Origin: an uncultured Asticcacaulis sp.
GTDB lineage: Bacteria; Pseudomonadota; Alphaproteobacteria; Caulobacterales; Caulobacteraceae
Reading direction: 5' to 3'
Assembly (NCBI GenBank): GCA_946480125.1
Contig: CAMLIY010000003.1
Span: 1 to 47,200, forward strand
DNA: 47,200 nt
Shown: positions 1-8,031 of the stretch, in pieces
How positions within the stretch are numbered: position 1 is the first letter of the stretch
Layout: each line of letters begins with the position of its first letter
The notes under the pieces: generated by a model
Told to the model about the DNA's origin: nothing
The model's input: only the letters and a program-made list of their open reading frames with translations
The model's database searches: none
Translations under genes and position numbers: made by a program

Positions 1-613
1 ATTCGGCTTGAAAAGGAGATTTGTCGGACTTAATAAAAAAGCTTTGAGCGCTTTATTTTCCGCTTATGTAACGACCTGAACGCCTAATATGCGACGGATT
101 TCATCGCGTCTTGCACCATCCATGCATGCGTCAATTATAATCGCTTTGGTTTCCTGGTCGTAAGCTCAACGGCATCAAGTTCGAATTAATATTTTGGCTT
201 AGCGAACCCAGCAATCTTTTATTCTGACTTGCGAAGATAGGAGGAGCGTAATTATTATTGCAAGGATTGATCGCAATTGTCCGTCGCTGCATATTTGCTA
301 GAACAGCAAGGCGCGACGCTGTGTGCCCAAGGGGCAACAACTATAAATTTTTTAAGTAAAAGAGAAAATTGGTGTGGGCACGCCCGCAAATAGAGACCAA
401 AAGTCATTGAATTAATTCCAGTATTTTGCGACCGTATCTGTCGATACCCCCAAACTGTACCCCCAAAATTAAACTTGCTCTCGGTTCGAGTCCTTTCGCG
501 GTAAGGGTTTGCCGATTTTTCAACGGTAACATCGTCCATATAAAGCCGCAAATGTGCAGACTTATCCACAGAAATTAGACAATGTGCCAGTACGGAAGTG
601 GCCTCAGAAGCAG
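1..613. other. Gene-poor left flank
   Basis: I find no convincing complete gene here. The stretch is AT-richer than the rest. On the minus strand, about 68-166, a short open stretch ends in residues MDGARRDEIRRILGV, which look like a helix-turn-helix tail of a truncated DNA-binding protein; this is only an impression. Positions 445-467 hold a short direct repeat, annotated separately. A tRNA T-arm-like string at 483-493 has no pairing arms around it. The region may be an element boundary or decayed mobile DNA. Confidence 0.5.
445..467. repeat. Tandem TACCCCCAAA direct repeat
   Basis: TACCCCCAAA occurs at 445-454 and again at 458-467, a 13-bp period. On the minus strand it reads as two GGGGGTA units. 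From memory, paired GGGGGTA units are often seen just upstream of P4-type tyrosine integrase genes next to attachment sites. No integrase is present in the window, so a link with integration is inference only. Confidence 0.45.
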
Positions 614-811
614 TTACAAATTACCTGCTGATGTTATCCCAGACGTCAAGAAGGCAATCAAATCGTCCCGTAGGACCAACCGTCTGCCGCCGACCTTAAC
701 TGACTTTAGGTCACCCGCCGCAATTCGTTCATAGAGAAATGATCGCCCCAGACCGCTTGCCTTAACGGCCTCGTCTATGCGGTAAGCTATTTTGGTGGCT
801 TCAAGTTCCAT
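614..811 (-). CDS. Excisionase-like HTH_17 DNA-binding protein
   Basis: A 65-residue protein made almost entirely of one MerR/excisionase-type winged helix-turn-helix domain (HTH_17). Residues about 8-52 follow the family pattern: an EAV...LGRSFLYERI helix pair, then GDLKSVKVGGRRLVLRDDL for the wing and the last strand. Such proteins act as AlpA-type regulators or as recombination directionality factors that bend DNA for excision. I chose the ATG at 811 because the domain begins right after it; a longer frame reaches 853 but adds residues outside the domain. A TATAAT element lies at 886-891 on the same strand. In ICEMlSymR7A the excisionase gene rdfS is the target of FseA, which makes this gene a possible target of the DUF6499/DUF2285 genes at the other end of the window; that link is inference. 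Confidence 0.7.
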   Translation of the reverse strand: MELEATKIAYRIDEAVKASGLGRSFLYERIAAGDLKSVKVGGRRLVLRDDLIAFLTSGITSAGNL

Positions 812-1114
812 TTTGCACGTCCTCAACGATCTCCGCCAATGGCCCAGGAACACGAACGTCCACCTTCTCCCATCGGAGCTACAAAATTATACCGCACGGT
901 TTAAAATGAAAAACACTTAGCGTGGACTACGGTGGACCAGCGCGCCCCGGTAGCTTTTCGTACGCGCCGCATTCGGGAGAACCGCCCTGTACTTGGTAGC
1001 GGGGGCCCGCAACCAACGGCATCGTAACTCTATCGCCTTCACTGAAACAATTCCGTGTAACACACGAAGACGGAAGCCTTCCCAAAACTGAAGGCGTTCC
1101 GAATTCATAGGACC
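812..1114. other. Noncoding stretch upstream of the excisionase-like gene
   Basis: I see no supported gene. It holds the presumed promoter of the minus-strand excisionase-like gene (TATAAT, complement of 886-891) and a short direct repeat GTGGAC at 922-927 and 932-937, a 10-bp period, about one DNA turn, which would suit a dimer binding site. Nothing else is recognisable. Confidence 0.4.
886..891 (-). promoter_or_regulatory. Candidate -10 element (TATAAT)
   Basis: The complement of ATTATA gives a perfect TATAAT, 75 bases upstream of the excisionase-like start codon. The matching -35 position, 17 bases further up, is a T-rich string without a clear TTGACA, so the promoter is only a candidate; it could need an activator. 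Confidence 0.35.
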
Positions 1115-1243
1115 ATGGGCTGCACTCAGATAAGCTGTGCGCAAGTCATTTTCCAGCAGGCCAATGCGTTGGAAAATCTACTCTTTGAGAACGGCATCGT
1201 GGCGCCCCAAAAGCCGCTTACGCCGGGCGTCTGCATTGCTTAA
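1115..1243 (+). CDS. Possible 42-residue small protein
   Basis: A short reading frame starting at ATG 1115 with an AGGA element six or seven bases before it. The product begins MGCTQISCAQ and ends PGVCIA, with a helical-looking middle (FQQANALENLLFENG) that has protein-like composition. It runs towards and overlaps by four bases the end of the minus-strand vWA gene. I do not recognise it; it may be the tail of a truncated gene or chance. Confidence 0.25.
   Translation: MGCTQISCAQVIFQQANALENLLFENGIVAPQKPLTPGVCIA
1148..1177. repeat. Inverted repeat, 8-bp perfect arms
   Basis: ATTTTCCA at 1148-1155 pairs with TGGAAAAT at 1170-1177 around a 14-base spacer. It lies downstream of the vWA gene of the tellurite operon, so it could be part of a transcript end or an operator. 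There is no T-run that would make it a standard terminator. Confidence 0.35.
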
Positions 1244-2019
1244 TGATGATCGTCGTCTTCATCATCATGTTCATGTTTCAGCCAGGTGCACAGTTCATCC
1301 GGAAGTAGCTTCTCATAGGCGTCATCACTCCCGACAAATTCGCCCAGGTCGCGCACGCTGACAAATCCGACGTTCGGAAACGTCTTTGCCGCCTCCCGTA
1401 AAAAGCGGAAATTCTGGTCACCGATACCGACCATGACATAGTAGATTTGCGATTCTGCATGTTCAGCTTCGCTGAGAATTTGCCATGCAGCCTCGTGATC
1501 GTAGTTTTCACCGTCGGTTAGGAAATAGTTGATAGCGGGCGTGCCGGAGCGTGTTTCCTCGCCATAGGTTTCGCGTTTTAGCCCGAAGATCATACCCAGC
1601 AGGCCACCAGGCGACTTTTCCTCAATCAGGCCATATGTCATTAGGTTGGATCGTAAGACCGGACCATAGTCCGTGCGGCCGCCGATTATGTCTGCCAGAT
1701 CTCGGTTACCGAGAATTTCGCGATCCACATAGCCGTCGTAGTTCTTTGCCGTCACAGGGGTGATCGAAGCCATTCGATCACCTTCTGAAAACACCCAGGC
1801 ATCCACGCGCCCGTCGTCGTCAAAATAAAGCGCTACTGGCAGAATTCGTTCAATGGCTGATTGCACAGCGCCCGTCTTGAAGAGGGCTTCCATCGAGCCT
1901 GATACGTCGATGTTGATACCGACCTGCGCCGGTATGCGCTCGTGAATGCCCTGCTTCTGCAGGACAAAGCCAACGCGCCGAATTTCTTCTTCGGGCTTCT
2001 GCAATTTGAAAGTCGTCAT
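1240..2019 (-). CDS. vWA-domain protein of the TerF/TerY type
   Basis: A 259-residue cytoplasmic protein with a von Willebrand factor A fold. The metal-ion-dependent adhesion site is seen as DVSGSM at residues 38-43, followed by a conserved Thr region (GRTDYGPV) and LTDGEN for the remaining metal contacts. vWA proteins of this kind accompany TerD-family and TelA-family proteins in tellurite/stress clusters, where they are thought to scaffold metal-linked complexes. The C-terminus is very acidic and His-rich (HEHDDEDDDHH), which could bind divalent metal. A strong AAGGAAA ribosome site precedes ATG 2019. It is the last gene of the minus-strand operon telA-terD-unknown-vWA. There is no signal peptide or membrane segment. 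Confidence 0.8.
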   Translation of the reverse strand: MTTFKLQKPEEEIRRVGFVLQKQGIHERIPAQVGINIDVSGSMEALFKTGAVQSAIERILPVALYFDDDGRVDAWVFSEGDRMASITPVTAKNYDGYVDREILGNRDLADIIGGRTDYGPVLRSNLMTYGLIEEKSPGGLLGMIFGLKRETYGEETRSGTPAINYFLTDGENYDHEAAWQILSEAEHAESQIYYVMVGIGDQNFRFLREAAKTFPNVGFVSVRDLGEFVGSDDAYEKLLPDELCTWLKHEHDDEDDDHH

Positions 2020-2035
2020 GGGATTTCCTTCCGTA

Positions 2036-2980
2036 TCAATTAGACCGCTTTATCTTTGAAAGCAGGTGCTGGTGCGCTTTGAGAACAGCATCAAATAAAC
2101 CGCTGTCTTGAGATTTAACACGCTTGGCCAGGAGCGCCGCAGAGAATGCCGCATACCAGGCAGGCAATTCCTCGCGCGTAAAATTCTGTCCCGACAGGCC
2201 GAGCTCATCGATGCTCCGCGACAGTACGCTCATCGTTTGCTGACCGATCTGAAGCGTCGCACCGGTCGCAAAGAGGCTTGCCTCGCGGTTTGCCAGGGCA
2301 TCCCGTTGTGATTGGTAATGCGCTGTCAAATCCCGGTCCTCGCGGATCGATGTGTCGATATAGGTCACGATAAAACGACAGGCCAGGACATGGGCCTTAA
2401 CCGATTGTGACAACACCGCGTAGCGCCTGCCCAGTCGCGCCAGTGTTTCTACGAAACCGTTGATCACCGGCATGGACGCTTCAAGCGACTCTGACAAGGC
2501 TTTGATTTTGGAATATTCCACCTCAAAGGACCGTTCTGGCGAGCCACCCTGGAAGAACTGCTGGACCTTATCTAATGGACCAGCGCTTTGGGTGAAGACC
2601 CTACGGGGGTCAAGCTTTTCCAGACGGTCGATCAGTTCGAGATAGGTCGCCTTGATCGACGTCAAGGCATCGTCGCTGACGAGATCGAGTTCGGCCTCGG
2701 CGAGTTTGCCGTGCTCCGTTTGCAACCCGGCACCAAACCTGACCACGTCATCAAAATGATGGTCATCGAGATTGACACCATTCACCGCCTGCAGAGCTTC
2801 CGCCAACACGCCAGGTGAGGCTCCCTCATCCAACGCCTTCAAAGCTTGGACGCTACATGGAAGTCGGGTGCGCGCCTTGCCGGCCGCTAAGATTTTCGGC
2901 CGATCACTCTTCACGGCTGGGGCCTTGGGCGTCCCAAACAATATGGCGGGTTTCTTTTCCAATCTGCTTTGGTCCCGCAC
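2036..2980 (-). CDS. Unknown helical protein of the tellurite operon
   Basis: A 314-residue protein that I cannot assign to a family. The N-terminal 45 residues are basic and Pro/Lys-rich (KKPAILFGTPKAPAVK), probably disordered; the rest looks all-helical with coiled-coil tendency (around residues 95-125 and 160-230). The general make-up recalls TelA, whose gene is two positions upstream, but I see no clear shared motif. The start is GTG 2980, 12 bases after the terD stop, with no strong ribosome site, so it may depend on translational coupling. It ends 16 bases before the vWA gene. Its fixed place between terD and the vWA gene suggests a part in the same complex; a direct biochemical role is unknown. 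Confidence 0.6.
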   Translation of the reverse strand: MRDQSRLEKKPAILFGTPKAPAVKSDRPKILAAGKARTRLPCSVQALKALDEGASPGVLAEALQAVNGVNLDDHHFDDVVRFGAGLQTEHGKLAEAELDLVSDDALTSIKATYLELIDRLEKLDPRRVFTQSAGPLDKVQQFFQGGSPERSFEVEYSKIKALSESLEASMPVINGFVETLARLGRRYAVLSQSVKAHVLACRFIVTYIDTSIREDRDLTAHYQSQRDALANREASLFATGATLQIGQQTMSVLSRSIDELGLSGQNFTREELPAWYAAFSAALLAKRVKSQDSGLFDAVLKAHQHLLSKIKRSN

Positions 2981-2992
2981 GCTATGGTCTAA

Positions 2993-3697
2993 CTATTGAA
3001 GATAGGCATTGATGACATCACCCAGGCCGGCGTTCGACGCCGCGCCCACGGCATGGAATTTCCATGAACCATCGGTTTGCTTGATGAAAGATGCCACCTG
3101 GATGGTCGTTTTGCCCGCAAACTCAGACGTCAGTTGATAGCGGCACAACTCGGAATCCATCGCGTCACAGACCTCGATATAGGCGTTTCTCACCTTGCCG
3201 AAATGCTGGTTTTTGCGTTCCGCATCGTGGATAGACGCCCAGACGGCAAGCTCAGAGATTTCAGCGGGCAATTTCGCCAATTCAATTTTGAATTCTTCGC
3301 GGAAGCCCTCGTCATGATGTCCACCGCCGTGCCCGAGTTCTTCTTCCTCTTCTTCCGGTTCATTGTGGCCCATGCCGCCACGGCCGGTGCGATCGTCACG
3401 TTCATGCCACATCGAACCATCATCGGTTTGGAACGAACCGTCTGCATTCTTGAGGAGCGATCCCTCGCGGTTACCGGGGCCACGGACGAAGGCATAGCAA
3501 AGCGCATGCGAGCCGTCATTATAGAGCCGCGCCCGATTGGCGTCTCCACGCGGATGCACGAGGGCGAAACAATGGACGTCAAGATCGAAGGCCGCCTCCG
3601 AGCCTTCAGGGGGGTCCCAGACGAGACCCGAGTGTACCAACTGGATCTCTTTTTCGAGTTGGAAAGATTGGCCCTTAGTGAGCTTGAACGTTGCCAT
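2993..3697 (-). CDS. terD: TerD-family stress protein with acidic/His insertion
   Basis: A 234-residue TerD-domain protein, cytoplasmic, of the calcium-binding family needed for tellurite, colicin and phage resistance phenotypes. Family signs: the opening MATFKLTKGQ, FDLDVHCFAL for the first acidic pair, a DDRTG loop at about 101-105, then KIELAKLP and WASIHDAE. In ordinary TerD proteins the DNRTG loop runs straight into GEGDGDDE and the next strand. Here the corresponding place, residues about 107-132, is enlarged by roughly 20 residues including EPEEEEEELGHGGGHHDEG, so the acidic ion-binding loop has become an acidic/His-rich arm. At 234 residues it is longer than the usual about 190. It lies 46 bases after telA. 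Confidence 0.88.
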   Translation of the reverse strand: MATFKLTKGQSFQLEKEIQLVHSGLVWDPPEGSEAAFDLDVHCFALVHPRGDANRARLYNDGSHALCYAFVRGPGNREGSLLKNADGSFQTDDGSMWHERDDRTGRGGMGHNEPEEEEEELGHGGGHHDEGFREEFKIELAKLPAEISELAVWASIHDAERKNQHFGKVRNAYIEVCDAMDSELCRYQLTSEFAGKTTIQVASFIKQTDGSWKFHAVGAASNAGLGDVINAYLQ

Positions 3698-3743
3698 GTT
3701 TTATATTCCCTACCACGTCGCGGTTGTATCTGACCCGAATTTA

Positions 3744-4916
3744 CTAAGCGATTGGCCGATCTACCGCTAACTGCCGCGCCTGCTCCAATTTGACGCGGGC
3801 GGCGGCATAACGCTGCTTGTTGCGCTCACCTTCGGCTACGACTTTATCCGCAATAACGCGCAAGCGTTGGGCGGCGCCCAAGACGAGATCCGCATCCGCC
3901 AATCGTGCTTCACCGGACGCCTTAGTAGCATCGACCGACACGCTTTCCAGCACGTCCAGTCCGTACCCCTGCAACGAGGCGCGTAGTTCACGCCGCATGA
4001 GATTCATCTGCTGGACGGACTGCGTCTGGAACAGCGCATGCAGGCGAATAAGGATGGATTTTACATCGTTGAATTCAGCGTGCGCTGACGTCACCGTGTC
4101 TGCCAATGTGGCAAGCGCCGCGCCGCGAACCAAACCGATCGAGTCCAGATCGGTCGGGGCTTTAGCGTAGGCACTTTCCAGCACCAGCACACGGTTACGG
4201 AAAAGATCGACCTTTTGGGCAAAGTCACGCGCCTGTTGCACCTTCAGAGGGTCGCCGGACTTGGCAAGCTCCGTCTGATTGACCAGTTCGGTCTCTGCTA
4301 TGGTAAGAATATGACGTCCAGCCTCAACATAAACGCCCAGGGATTCGATGTTATCGCGGTAGCCATCAGCCAGTGTGCTCATGCGCGACACTTCGCCGAT
4401 CAGCTTCGTCGTCTCTGTCTCGATCTGCTTTTCCATCGGCTTGATAAGATCGGACAGCGACTTAGCCTTGCTTTGCAGCATGCCACGTACTTCGTCTGTC
4501 ACCCGCTTCAGACGATTGGCAGGATCGCTCAGGCCAAGCGCCATCAGAATTCTCTCAAGGAAGCCATACTGCAACTTCTTGCGAATGGTTTGTTCAAGCT
4601 CCCCAAGGTCGGCACCGTTTACCCCGTCTTTAATCGTGCGAAACAGTTCGAAAAGAACCGGCGAGTCGGCCTTCGTGATTTCAGACAGGATGTCGTCCAG
4701 TTTGGCCCCGAAGCTGGCAATAGCCTCCTGGCCAAAAGTGACAACCGTATGATCCGCCGTTTTCAGAAGCGGTGTCTTTCGCGCGAGTTCTTCCGCAAGG
4801 GTCCGCTTTTCCGCCGGCAAGACGACCTTAACCACGGCGGGCAGTTTGCCCGTCGGTAAGGGTTGCACGTCCATTACTGCGTCTGAACCGGTAACGGCTG
4901 TTTTGGTTTCCGACAT
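3744..4916 (-). CDS. telA: TelA-family toxic anion resistance protein
   Basis: A 390-residue protein of the TelA/KlaA family (toxic anion resistance), about the usual length. It is almost wholly helical and charged, without membrane segments. Recognisable parts are LERILMALGLSDPANRL at about 139-155, the KSLSDLIKPMEKQIETE helix, and LGVYVEAGRHIL, all typical of the family core. The biochemical action of TelA is not established; the family is linked to tellurite resistance and occurs with TerD and vWA proteins. It is the first gene of the four-gene minus-strand operon. An AAGGG element sits just before ATG 4916. The Met-Ser-Glu start and lack of a signal peptide place it in the cytoplasm. Confidence 0.88.
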   Translation of the reverse strand: MSETKTAVTGSDAVMDVQPLPTGKLPAVVKVVLPAEKRTLAEELARKTPLLKTADHTVVTFGQEAIASFGAKLDDILSEITKADSPVLFELFRTIKDGVNGADLGELEQTIRKKLQYGFLERILMALGLSDPANRLKRVTDEVRGMLQSKAKSLSDLIKPMEKQIETETTKLIGEVSRMSTLADGYRDNIESLGVYVEAGRHILTIAETELVNQTELAKSGDPLKVQQARDFAQKVDLFRNRVLVLESAYAKAPTDLDSIGLVRGAALATLADTVTSAHAEFNDVKSILIRLHALFQTQSVQQMNLMRRELRASLQGYGLDVLESVSVDATKASGEARLADADLVLGAAQRLRVIADKVVAEGERNKQRYAAARVKLEQARQLAVDRPIA

Positions 4917-5216
4917 CGCCCTTACTTCCCCAATTTCGGCCGCCTTCGCGACTGGCCGACACCAATAGACATCGGATTAATCTAGCGTGTTTCAAGATGC
5001 TATGAATAGAAAAAACTGAACAGAGTCGTTGCCAATATCCAGTCAAGGCGCACAGAAGGATTGAGGTAATTTCTGCACATTAAGGCGTAATCACCTCTCA
5101 CATACCGATTCCGACCGCCGGCTTTGACTGCAAAAGACCTCAAGACCTGCGAATGCATTGCATTCTGTCTGGATTGAGATTAGAGCACAGGCTCAACCCG
5201 GATTTCATAAAGTATC
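4917..5216. other. Divergent intergenic region between telA and the iron permease gene
   Basis: The 300 bases hold the promoters of the leftward tellurite operon and the rightward cytochrome c-FTR1 gene. The only clear structure is a 15-bp palindrome near the iron gene (separate entry). I see no gene and no clear -35/-10 pair. Confidence 0.5.
5151..5165. promoter_or_regulatory. 15-bp palindrome GAATGCATTGCATTC, candidate operator
   Basis: GAATGCA and TGCATTC are perfect 7-bp arms around one central base. It lies 51 bases before the ATG of the cytochrome c-FTR1 gene, a place where a repressor would act. It does not match a Fur, Irr or RirA consensus well enough for me to name the regulator; a metal-responsive repressor is an inference from the neighbour. 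Confidence 0.45.
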
Positions 5217-7160
5217 ATGCGCCTCAAATATTTCGCGGTTCTGCTGTTCGCAGCGTTAAATATCGTATTCTTGGGGGCCAATGCCCACGCCGCGCCGACT
5301 GAGGCAGCCACGGAAAACGTCCAGGTAGCCTGGCGGTTGCTCGACTACCTTGCCGTCGATTACGGTGGCGCGGTCAAGGACGGCAAGGTTATCAGTGAGG
5401 GCGAATATTCGGAAATGACCGAATTCTCGGCCTCCGTCGTTGAGCGCTTCAAATCCCTTCCCAATGGCCCCGAGAAAGCCGCCCTTCAGAGTGAAGCCGC
5501 CGATTTTCAACACGCAGTGAGGAGCAAGGCGTCCCCGGACGCCGTCTCTGAAAAGGCCCATTCACTCGGCGCACACCTGCTGAGCGCCTATCCGGTCGTC
5601 CTCGCGCCGACGACGGCACCGGATTTTGCTTCAGGTCAGAAACTATATACCGACAACTGTGCAAGCTGTCATGGCGTCAACGGTAATGGCAAAGGCCCCA
5701 ATGCTGTCGGCCTTGACCCGCAACCTGTCGCCTTCGCGGATTTGGGACGCGCTCAGCACCGCAGTGTCTTCGGCCTCTATCAGGTCATCGGCCAGGGCCT
5801 CGACGGCACGGCCATGCCTAGCTTCGCGCACTTGCCCGACACTGATCGATGGGCGCTTGCCTTCTATGTGGGCAGCTTCGCTTTCACTGACGCGGCCCGC
5901 GGCGAACAGCTTTGGAAGACCGATCCGGCGCTGCGCAAGCGTTTCCCCGATCTCGCTACCCTCGCTAAAACATCGCCGGCAGATCTTGCAAAGGATGTCG
6001 GACCAGAAAACGCCTTCGCACTGACCGCATATCTCAGGAGAAATGCCGCAGCCGTAACAACCGCCACAAGCACGATTTCCATTTCACATCAGCGCTTGCA
6101 AGAGTCACTATCGGCGTATCAGAGGGGTGACTATCACGGGGCCGAAGAACTAGCCCTGTCAGCTTATCTTGACGGTTTCGAGCCGGTGGAGCCGGCCTTG
6201 GCCGCGCGCGACGGGACACTTCTCAGCCGCATCGAAAAAGAAATGGGCAGCCTGCGCAGCAGCATCCACAGCCAGGACGATCCAAAGGTCGTGGCGACAA
6301 AAATTGGTTCCCTCCAGAGCCTGCTTGGCCAGGCTGAAAAGGCCCTCGCGCCCGAAGTCGGCAGCAACACGTCCACCTTTATCGGGGCCTTCACCATCCT
6401 TCTGCGTGAAGGTCTTGAAGCCCTGCTGATCGTGACGGCCATGATCGCTTTTCTTAAAAAGGCCGAGCGAAAAGAAGCGCTGCCCTATGTCCATGCGGGA
6501 TGGGTCGTTGCGCTACTGGCCGGTCTGGCAACTTGGGGGGTCGCGACATTTCTGATCGGCATCAGTGGCGCGAGCCGTGAGCTGACCGAAGGTTTTGGGT
6601 CCCTGTTCGCAACCGTGGTCCTTTTGTGGGTCGGAATTTGGCTGCACGGAAAGTCGCAGGCGCAGGAGTGGCAACGCTTTATACAGCAAACCATGGGGCA
6701 AGCGTTGTCGAAAGGATCTTCGTGGTTTCTGTTCGGTCTGGCTTTTATCGTGGTCTATCGCGAAGTCTTCGAAACCATCCTGTTCTACGCGGCTTTGTGG
6801 ACCCACGACAACGGCCTGGTCATCTTCGCCGGTGCTGGACTCGCCTGTGTGGTGCTTGCCGGCATCGCATGGGCGATGCTGCGGTTCAGTAGTCGGTTAC
6901 CTATCAGTCAGTTCTTTGCCTTCAGCTCAGGGCTCATAGCGATCCTCTCGGTCGTTTTGGCTGGCAAGGGCGTTGCCGCACTTCAGGAGGCCGGACTAAT
7001 TGACGTCACCCAACTAGGCTTTGTTCCGCAAATCGAGCTGCTCGGCATTTTCCCGACCGTACAATCTGTGGGCGCACAGCTCACCGTGATCGCAATCGTC
7101 GTCGGCTGGCTGCTGTACAGCCGCAACAAGGAAAAGCAGCCGAAACTGACGGGCGTTTAG
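5217..7160 (+). CDS. Cytochrome c-FTR1 iron permease fusion
   Basis: A 647-residue protein with three parts. Residues 1-26 are a Sec signal peptide ending AHA. Residues about 136-220 are a class I cytochrome c domain with CASCH (Cys148, Cys151, His152) and a likely axial Met200 in TAMPSF. Residues about 385-635 are an FTR1/EfeU-type permease with some seven membrane segments and two REXXE iron-binding motifs, REGLE 397-401 and REVFE 515-519. The middle (about 290-380) is a periplasmic helical linker with a YLDGFEPVEP motif common in this subfamily. The haem domain probably couples periplasmic oxidation of Fe(II) to uptake of Fe(III) through the permease, replacing a separate EfeB or multicopper oxidase. 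The gene has a weak ribosome site and appears monocistronic. Confidence 0.92.
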   Translation: MRLKYFAVLLFAALNIVFLGANAHAAPTEAATENVQVAWRLLDYLAVDYGGAVKDGKVISEGEYSEMTEFSASVVERFKSLPNGPEKAALQSEAADFQHAVRSKASPDAVSEKAHSLGAHLLSAYPVVLAPTTAPDFASGQKLYTDNCASCHGVNGNGKGPNAVGLDPQPVAFADLGRAQHRSVFGLYQVIGQGLDGTAMPSFAHLPDTDRWALAFYVGSFAFTDAARGEQLWKTDPALRKRFPDLATLAKTSPADLAKDVGPENAFALTAYLRRNAAAVTTATSTISISHQRLQESLSAYQRGDYHGAEELALSAYLDGFEPVEPALAARDGTLLSRIEKEMGSLRSSIHSQDDPKVVATKIGSLQSLLGQAEKALAPEVGSNTSTFIGAFTILLREGLEALLIVTAMIAFLKKAERKEALPYVHAGWVVALLAGLATWGVATFLIGISGASRELTEGFGSLFATVVLLWVGIWLHGKSQAQEWQRFIQQTMGQALSKGSSWFLFGLAFIVVYREVFETILFYAALWTHDNGLVIFAGAGLACVVLAGIAWAMLRFSSRLPISQFFAFSSGLIAILSVVLAGKGVAALQEAGLIDVTQLGFVPQIELLGIFPTVQSVGAQLTVIAIVVGWLLYSRNKEKQPKLTGV

Positions 7161-7258
7161 GCTAGCTCCGGCGTAAAATAAGGCGTCCCACCAAGGAAGC
7201 GCAGCGAAATTTTATCGCGCCAGGCCTATATACTTAACGGTATTTAGAATTGGGCAAC

Positions 7259-8026
7259 ATGAAGAAGCTTATCGTCTTTGATCTCGATGGCACCCTGGCC
7301 GAAAGCAAGCAGGCTATAGATGGGGAGATGGCTCAGCTCATCGGCGACTTGCTCGACTTATATTCCGTAGCGGTCATCTCAGGCGGAGATTGGTCCCAAT
7401 TTGAAATACAGGTTTTGAATCATTTGCCAGCCAACGCCAGGATATCGGAGCTGGCTATCCTGCCGACTTCGGGGACCAAATTTTACCGATTTACAAGCAA
7501 ATGGACGCAGGTTTACGCGGATAGCTTCAGCAACACGGAACGCAACGACGTCCTGAAAGCACTCAACGAGGCCGTTGCGGAAGCGGGTCTGGCGCAGGAA
7601 AAGACTTGGGGTGATCAGATCGAGGATCGAGGGACCCAAATCACGTTTTCGGGCCTGGGCCAAAAAGCGCCGCCCGAGGAGAAAGCCAAATGGGATGATG
7701 ACCACGCTAAACGCAACACGCTCAAAGGCTTGCTCGATAAAAAGCTGAAGAACTTCGCCGTGCGGATAGGTGGATCGACGTCGATCGACATCACGAGACC
7801 CGGCGTCGATAAGGCGCTTGGCATGCGCAAGTTGGCCGAGCAGACCCGCATTGACGTAGGCGACATGCTGTTTATTGGCGACGCCCTCTATCCCGGCGGC
7901 AATGATGCACCCGTACGTGACGCTGGCATAAGTTCGATATGGGTGAGTGACGTCGCGCATACGAAATTGGTGATCGAAACCCTCGTCAAGGCGAATGGTG
8001 GAGAGGTGTCACTCGCCAATGTATGA
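7259..8026 (+). CDS. HAD-superfamily phosphatase (HAD-IIB, phosphomannomutase-like)
   Basis: A 255-residue cytoplasmic hydrolase of the haloacid dehalogenase superfamily. Motif I is FDLDGTLAE at residues 6-14 with the nucleophile and acid/base Asp pair; motif II is the Ser of ISGGD; motif III is the Lys of GVDKALGM; motif IV is FIGDALYPGGND. The cap of about 100 residues between motifs II and III places it in class IIB, near eukaryote-type phosphomannomutases and sucrose-phosphate phosphatases. The substrate is likely a sugar phosphate but cannot be read from the sequence. I chose ATG 7259; an in-frame TTG nine bases earlier is also possible. It ends only five bases from the convergent zip gene. 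Confidence 0.85.
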   Translation: MKKLIVFDLDGTLAESKQAIDGEMAQLIGDLLDLYSVAVISGGDWSQFEIQVLNHLPANARISELAILPTSGTKFYRFTSKWTQVYADSFSNTERNDVLKALNEAVAEAGLAQEKTWGDQIEDRGTQITFSGLGQKAPPEEKAKWDDDHAKRNTLKGLLDKKLKNFAVRIGGSTSIDITRPGVDKALGMRKLAEQTRIDVGDMLFIGDALYPGGNDAPVRDAGISSIWVSDVAHTKLVIETLVKANGGEVSLANV

Positions 8027-8031
8027 GGGGG

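Noticed and set aside
37..59. AAAGC...GCTTT hairpin followed by ATTTT as a terminator
   Set aside because: Only five weak pairs and no gene clearly ending there.
483..493. GGTTCGAGTCC resembling a tRNA T-arm, hence a possible tRNA or attachment site
   Set aside because: The flanking bases do not form T-stem or acceptor pairs, and no anticodon arm lies upstream.
131..569. Two overlapping minus-strand open frames at the left end
   Set aside because: No ribosome sites, no recognisable domains, odd composition; probably chance frames in AT-rich DNA.
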